A stretch of 64,000 nucleotides of DNA, taken from Allorhodopirellula heiligendammensis (GTDB taxonomy: Bacteria; Planctomycetota; Planctomycetia; Pirellulales; Pirellulaceae). The DNA lies in the NCBI RefSeq assembly GCF_007860105.1, contig NZ_SJPU01000002.1, forward strand, positions 1,477,739 through 1,541,738, in the 5' to 3' direction. Position 1 is the stretch's first letter; every line of letters starts with the position of its first letter. This document shows positions 59,911 to 64,000 of this stretch, piece after piece. The translations under genes were made by a program, and so were the position numbers. Below the pieces are notes generated by a model. The model was not told the DNA's origin. It saw only the letters and a program-made list of their open reading frames with translations, and did no database searches.

Positions 59911-60903
59911 TTAAAAAGTGCCGAAGCTGTTCATTAACATTTCAACAACCAAACGCCATCCATCGACGAGGACGAAGAGCAGCAGCTTGAATGGGAGCGA
60001 GATTACCGCCGGAGGCAACATCAGCATGCCCATCGAGATTGTGACGCTGGCAACGACCAGGTCGACGATTAGGAACGGCAAGTAGATTTGGAAGCCCATC
60101 AGAAAGGCGGTCTTGAGTTCACTCAAGATGAAAGCGGGCAGCAGCACTCGAATGGGGACATCCGAAAACGTACTCGGCAGCGGCGCATCTGCATCCATGT
60201 AGCTATAGAACAGGTGCACGTCGTCGTGGTTACCCGCCGTATCGATTTGTCGAGACATGAACTCGCGGACTGGGATCGAGCCAGCGTCATAGGCTTCGAT
60301 CAGCGTCATCTCGATCTCCGGATCGGTATACGGCGCGATCGCATCGTCATAGACCCGAGTCCACACGGGCGTCATCACAAAGAGCGTCATGAACAGTGCG
60401 ACGCTCGTCATCACTTGGCTCGGTGGCAGTGACTGCAGCCCGATGGCTTGTTTGAGTAATCCGAGCACGATGATGATGCGTACGTAGCACGTCGTCATCA
60501 ACAGCACGGCAGGTGCGAGCGACAACACTGTGAGGAGCAGCATCGATTGCAGGCTGCCCGATAATCCTTCGGGGCTGGTCCAATTCTCGGGACCACCGTT
60601 GAGAAACTCGAGTGGTTGAGCACTTGCCGGAGAGGCTTCTGGCAGAGCGTTTTCTCGCTCCACTGACGCTTGACTGGTCACCGGATCAATAATCGCGTCG
60701 ATATCCGCCCCGTCGATGGGGATCCCGCCGATCCGATCACCTGCACCGACTCGAATCGGTGCGGGCGTGCCCGCACGCATCGCCATGTAGGCTGAGCCAG
60801 AGGCCACCTCGTCCGCTCGCAGTGGGCTCACCGTCACGCCAGTCGCGAGCACCAGCAAGGCGACGCCAGCGAGGCAGATGCGGCAGGCGGAAGTGAGAAA
60901 CAC
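59911..60903 (-). CDS. fliP: Flagellar export gate protein FliP
   Basis: A 330-residue inner-membrane protein of the flagellar export gate, synthesised with a signal peptide (LAGVALLVLATGVTVSPLRA). A periplasmic N-terminal segment of about 80 residues after the signal is longer than in enterobacteria and is Pro/Asp-rich. The core starts at LLTVLSLAPAVLLMTTCYVRIIIVLGLLKQAIGLQSLPPSQVMTSVALFMTLFVMTPVW and ends with ILSELKTAFLMGFQIYLPFLIVDLVVASVTISMGMLMLPPAVISLPFKLLLFVLVDGW, both highly characteristic. It is the first gene of the operon; 174 bases upstream are free before the lipoprotein gene end. Confidence 0.95.
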   Translation of the reverse strand: MFLTSACRICLAGVALLVLATGVTVSPLRADEVASGSAYMAMRAGTPAPIRVGAGDRIGGIPIDGADIDAIIDPVTSQASVERENALPEASPASAQPLEFLNGGPENWTSPEGLSGSLQSMLLLTVLSLAPAVLLMTTCYVRIIIVLGLLKQAIGLQSLPPSQVMTSVALFMTLFVMTPVWTRVYDDAIAPYTDPEIEMTLIEAYDAGSIPVREFMSRQIDTAGNHDDVHLFYSYMDADAPLPSTFSDVPIRVLLPAFILSELKTAFLMGFQIYLPFLIVDLVVASVTISMGMLMLPPAVISLPFKLLLFVLVDGWRLVVEMLMNSFGTF

Positions 60904-61077
60904 GTAGCGGATACCGTCGAGAGAGGACGCTGGGGATGCGATGCTCTCGGACTTTAGGAAAAATCGACCTTTTGGCGAAAGATGTTTTCTGACGCCAATA
61001 TGCCGGCCCTGTGTCTTCGAAGGAACTGAAAACTTGTCGCCAGGTAGGTGGTAGCGTGCCGCAGTGCGTATCCGAAC

Positions 61078-61563
61078 CTAAAGTTTCGGCAGTGCTTTCT
61101 TGACCGTGGCCCCCACGTCAATGGTTTCCTCAGTTGGTGAGCCCTCTGCTACGGTTAGTTCCGCAGTTGTTGACTCCGCCGAGCTGAATAGAGGGTCGAC
61201 GTGCCGATACGAGGTTGCTGCGGGAGCGCCGTCAGGGTCATCGGCAGCAACCGCTGGCCCATCGGTCGTAAACTTGTCGACAGTTACCTTGTAGGTCCCA
61301 GCAGGGGCGCCCTCATATTTGCCATGAGTCATGATTTTGGCGACGCCTGTTGCATCGGTCGATCCACCACTGGCCCACGTATTGGAGGAATCCTGAGGAA
61401 TGAGCTGCACACTCGCACCTTCCAACGGGGCTCCGCCCTGAATGACTTTGACGATGACTGGTTGCAGATCGGGCAGTCCGTCCGGTAGATCTTCGCCACC
61501 GCAACCGGATATTGTTAAGCACAGGCAGGTCAGTACGGCGCCGCTGGTTTTACGAAACTTCAT
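61078..61563 (-). CDS. Lipoprotein with carboxypeptidase-regulatory-like fold
   Basis: A 161-residue lipoprotein from the ATG at 61563: signal TSGAVLTCLCLTISGC with lipobox ISGC. The mature part begins LPDLQPVIVKVIQGGAPLEGASVQLIPQD and continues GGSTDATGVAKIMTHGKYEGAPAGTYKVTVDK, a beta-sandwich of the CarboxypepD_reg/transthyretin-like kind. Small proteins like this commonly follow DUF1559 genes in planctomycetes; here a truncated DUF1559 gene lies 136 bases upstream. The function is unknown. Confidence 0.8.
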   Translation of the reverse strand: MKFRKTSGAVLTCLCLTISGCGGEDLPDGLPDLQPVIVKVIQGGAPLEGASVQLIPQDSSNTWASGGSTDATGVAKIMTHGKYEGAPAGTYKVTVDKFTTDGPAVAADDPDGAPAATSYRHVDPLFSSAESTTAELTVAEGSPTEETIDVGATVKKALPKL

Positions 61564-61698
61564 TTTTTTTGAACTGTGGAGACGTTGAGATATGAATTGA
61601 AATACGGGAGAGTCGAGTTGCGCGAGGCCCTGCCAAAACGAGCAGTCGCTAGCGCGTACTGCTTGGGTTGAGCAGGGCCATGTGATCATGCAAGTGCA

Positions 61699-61923
61699 TC
61701 AATCGAGCGTGACTGTTTCGCTTCCTTGGGGTGATCCCATTGCTCCCCAGATGCCATACGGGCTCTTGCCGACTTTGACCTGTGGCAAATTCGCGTTTCC
61801 TGCATCCACTGAATCTGTCACAAACCGAACTGAACCATCAAAACGGAGCGTCTGCACACCACCTTGGTGGTTGCCGCTGAGCAACACGGCAATCGCTCCG
61901 GCTATCGTGGATCGGGATCGCAC
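61699..61923 (-). pseudogene. C-terminal fragment of a DUF1559 gene
   Basis: About 70 codons match the DUF1559 end: LLSGNHQGGVQTLRFDGSVRFVTDSVDAGN with the H-X9-DG motif, then SPYGIWGAMGSPQGSETVTL, very like the tail of the complete DUF1559 protein at 11316. The N-terminal pilin-like part and core are missing; a stop lies 9-10 codons upstream of the GTG at 61923, and the DNA further up reads into the MFS transporter leader. It is probably a decayed gene whose front was removed by rearrangement next to the MFS gene. Its usual lipoprotein partner remains downstream. Confidence 0.75.
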
Positions 61924-62046
61924 GGGATTGTTGAAAACTCCGCAGCGTCCCCGTTAACCAGCGACACGGGCTGGGCGTCTTCCGCCAGTTCCCAGATCTG
62001 CGGCCGGGATCTACCTGCTGGCAGGTGCATCGACGATGGTGGCGGC

Positions 62047-63324
62047 ATGAATTACCTTTCCAATGGCCTGTCCCGTCGCCTGCCGTTTTTCTACGGGTAC
62101 GTGATGTTGCCCATCGCGATGCTGATGCAGATCGGCACCAGTCCAGGACAAACCTTCGCCGTGAGCGCATTCACGCCCGCGTTGCTGGCATCGCTCGAGC
62201 TATCGGAGAGTCGCTTGGCCCTCGCCTATATGCTTGGGACTTTCTTGGCGGCCGCGCCACTATCCATGGTGGGGCCCTTCTCGGATCGATTTGGGCTGCG
62301 GCTGACGTCGTTAATTGTGGTCGCACTGCTCTCGGGAGCATGCTATTTCGCGTCGACTGTGACTGGCTTCGCAACCCTATTACTGGCCTTTTTCTTGCTG
62401 CGGTTTTTAGGGCAAGGTTCACTGACTCTCTTGAACCAAAACACGACAGCGATGTGGTTTCGTTCTCGGATCGGTCGCGTGTCGGCGATCCTCAGTATCG
62501 GTACCGCAGCGGCTTTTGCCTGGGTCCCACAGATGCTCAGCGAAGCGATCCAGGACCATGGGTGGCGATCCACTTATCAGGTCATGGCGGTGCTGGTAGC
62601 AGTAATACTATTACCTCTGATCGCGTTGCTGTACCGCAACAAGCCAGAAGAGATCGGGCAGATGCTCGATGGCATGACTACCAAAGAACGACATGCCTCG
62701 CACCTTGCACCCACGGCCACCAGCGATGATCCGGCAATGACGCTCGCCGATGCGGGCCGGACGGCTACGTTTTACATTCTGGCGGCAATCAGCGCCGTTT
62801 GGGCAATGATCGGGACGGGAATTGTGTTCTATCTGTTCACCCTATGCGAGGATCGTGGCTTGCAAAGCTCGACGGCGACGGCGCTTTTTAAGACGTTCGG
62901 TCTGAGTATGCTGGCAATGCAGTTCGTCGGTAGCGTGGCGACGGATTACTTGCGACTGGATCGATTGCTGGGTCTCGGCGCCGTTTTGCTCTGCGTGGGC
63001 TTGGCCCTGATTTGGTTCGCACAGACGTCCTTGCTCATGCATGGGTTCGCGATCTGTTTTGGCGGCGGCCAGGGGCTGTTGATGGCCGTCACGGGCGTAG
63101 TGTGGGTTCGCTACTACGGACGCAAGCATCTCGGCAGCATTCGTGGGAGTGTGTGGTGCGCGACCGTCGCCGGCAGCGGCCTCGGTCCGCTGGTCATGGG
63201 GGCCGTCAAGGATGCGACGGCTAGTTACGACACTGCCCTTTTAATGTTCTTGCTGCTGTTGACCCCGCTGGCGATCGCCGCGTGGTTCGTCCGCCCGCCG
63301 GTCACGCATACTCACCCGGTCTGA
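62047..63324 (+). CDS. Major facilitator superfamily transporter
   Basis: A 425-residue inner-membrane protein with twelve predicted helices. The ATG at 62047 precedes the first helix (FFYGYVMLPIAMLMQIGTSPGQTFAVSAFTPALLASL); the loop between helices two and three reads GPFSDRFGLRL, the MFS signature. A cytoplasmic loop with KPEEIGQMLDGM separates the halves. The start PFFYGYVMLP and SPGQT recall the monocarboxylate/oxalate-formate antiporter type. The substrate is unknown. It is divergent from the DUF1559 remnant. Confidence 0.88.
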   Translation: MNYLSNGLSRRLPFFYGYVMLPIAMLMQIGTSPGQTFAVSAFTPALLASLELSESRLALAYMLGTFLAAAPLSMVGPFSDRFGLRLTSLIVVALLSGACYFASTVTGFATLLLAFFLLRFLGQGSLTLLNQNTTAMWFRSRIGRVSAILSIGTAAAFAWVPQMLSEAIQDHGWRSTYQVMAVLVAVILLPLIALLYRNKPEEIGQMLDGMTTKERHASHLAPTATSDDPAMTLADAGRTATFYILAAISAVWAMIGTGIVFYLFTLCEDRGLQSSTATALFKTFGLSMLAMQFVGSVATDYLRLDRLLGLGAVLLCVGLALIWFAQTSLLMHGFAICFGGGQGLLMAVTGVVWVRYYGRKHLGSIRGSVWCATVAGSGLGPLVMGAVKDATASYDTALLMFLLLLTPLAIAAWFVRPPVTHTHPV

Positions 63325-63339
63325 GAGGTTCGCTCTGCA

Positions 63340-64000
63340 TCATACTCTTTGGCGTTGCCCGCCCTGAAAGGACTCGGCGACTTCATAGAGATCGTCCCAC
63401 AGATCACGTAGGTTTTTGATCTCGTCGAGATTCAACGTTCGTAGGTGATCTTGCACGTGTGAACGCAATGTCGGGGAGGTCTCGTCGGTGCTGTCTGGCA
63501 GTAAATCATCGACCAGCTCAGCGATGAGGCCTGGTGTGAGTCCGGTGCGATAAAGCGTTTCGTAGCCAGTGATGTCGTGGTGGCTGGTCGCGAGGACGAA
63601 CTGCTGGTGACGCCGGCACCGCCAGGCGATCCACCGCCGGACGAGGGCGGGGATCTGCTCGGCACCATCGATCACAATCACCCCGCCGGACGCCGCTGTC
63701 CGCAGGCACTGCGTTAACGTGCGGACATTGCTCAAAATCTCGCTGAGGTGATTGCTCTGAGTGAGCTGCACCCACGCGCCACCGGGCATGTCCAGTTCCA
63801 ATTGCCCGGCGAGCTCTCGTAACAACGTTGATTTTCCAGTCCCATGATTGCCAACGATCACCCCGCAACGGGACTTGCGGAGTTGGGCGATAAAGCTCTC
63901 ATTGAAAGCGGGGGGGGCCTTTTCAGCGGCTGGGTCACCAACTGCTGGGGCACCAGACGCGGGGTCAGCCTTGAGCAACCGGAACACCAATGCCCCGGGG
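63340..64000 (-). CDS. P-loop ATPase (5' end outside window)
   Basis: At least 220 residues. The frame is open to the window edge, and its first listed codon at 63990 is a TTG, so the gene very likely begins outside. Walker A is GNHGTGKSTLLRELA; Walker B is GGVIVIDGAEQIPALV. A sensor-like LATSHHDITGY follows. The C terminus is helical (DEIKNLRDLWDDLYEVAESF). It looks like an AAA/STAND-like or generic NTPase; no family was named with confidence. Its stop lies 16 bases from the MFS stop on the opposite strand. Confidence 0.7.
   Translation of the reverse strand, partial: PGALVFRLLKADPASGAPAVGDPAAEKAPPAFNESFIAQLRKSRCGVIVGNHGTGKSTLLRELAGQLELDMPGGAWVQLTQSNHLSEILSNVRTLTQCLRTAASGGVIVIDGAEQIPALVRRWIAWRCRRHQQFVLATSHHDITGYETLYRTGLTPGLIAELVDDLLPDSTDETSPTLRSHVQDHLRTLNLDEIKNLRDLWDDLYEVAESFQGGQRQRV

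Noticed and set aside
1-64000. tRNA, rRNA, CRISPR, prophage or restriction-modification loci
   Set aside because: Intergenic regions were read for cloverleaf ends, rRNA motifs, regular repeats and the hallmark proteins; none was found.

Overview
The window looks like chromosomal DNA of a planctomycete, most likely of the Rhodopirellula/Pirellulaceae type. Indicators are a DUF1559 pseudopilin-like protein with an H-X9-DG tail, an ECF sigma factor fused by overlap to a Ser/Thr kinase gene, PQQ-propeller and redoxin-cytochrome c proteins, an isolated rsmH outside any mra/fts cluster, and a Gly/Met-rich secreted protein. Coding density is moderate, genes run in short operons on both strands, and intergenic palindromes recur. 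No rRNA, tRNA, CRISPR array, prophage, insertion sequence or restriction/defence locus was recognised.

Layout. 1-1649: end of an NtrC-type response regulator plus an overlapping Hpt-domain gene. 2192-5217: a baeRF-type protein and, divergent from it, a secreted DUF11-repeat protein. 5358-6501: remnant of a CheB-CheR fusion gene with an internal deletion and frame change. 6843-11245: a redoxin/cytochrome c/copper-monooxygenase-like/EF-hand protein translationally coupled to an RND exporter. 11316-16613: DUF1559 protein, a small lipoprotein, a SCO1-like copper protein with an ABC-2 permease, and a secreted coiled-coil protein. 16621-18821: ECF sigma factor and Ser/Thr kinase. 18925-21999: two glycosyltransferases and hypoxanthine phosphoribosyltransferase. 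22169-25727: small hypothetical, PDZ protein, TerB-like protein, and a GluR0-like ligand-gated potassium channel.

25939-29595: housekeeping run with pheA, rpsD and lpdA. 29719-34738: GH99-like secreted protein, FHA-GAF histidine kinase and a lipoprotein. 34821-37935: rsmH coupled to a Tat-exported TIM-barrel protein, a thioesterase, a tandem repeat and an unknown gene. 38164-43560: putA and lepA, which abut tail to tail. 43698-50909: TIGR01777-type epimerase, PQQ propeller, aminotransferase, glycosyltransferase and two CCFG-motif proteins. 50991-57438: sdhCAB, an OmpR-type regulator and citrate synthase, giving a TCA-cycle neighbourhood. 57749-60903: fliPQR-flhB, the membrane export gate of the flagellum. 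61078-64000: a regulatory-like lipoprotein beside a truncated DUF1559 gene, an MFS transporter, and a P-loop ATPase running off the window.

The most notable points are the collapsed CheB-CheR gene, the GluR0-like channel, the altered autocleavage motif in FlhB (DPND in place of NPTH), the ZAS-motif kinase coupled to its sigma factor, the four-part redox fusion coupled to an exporter, and the unresolved 5' end of putA. I do not see a clearly new multigene system. Assignments rest on reading motifs by eye; no database search was run.
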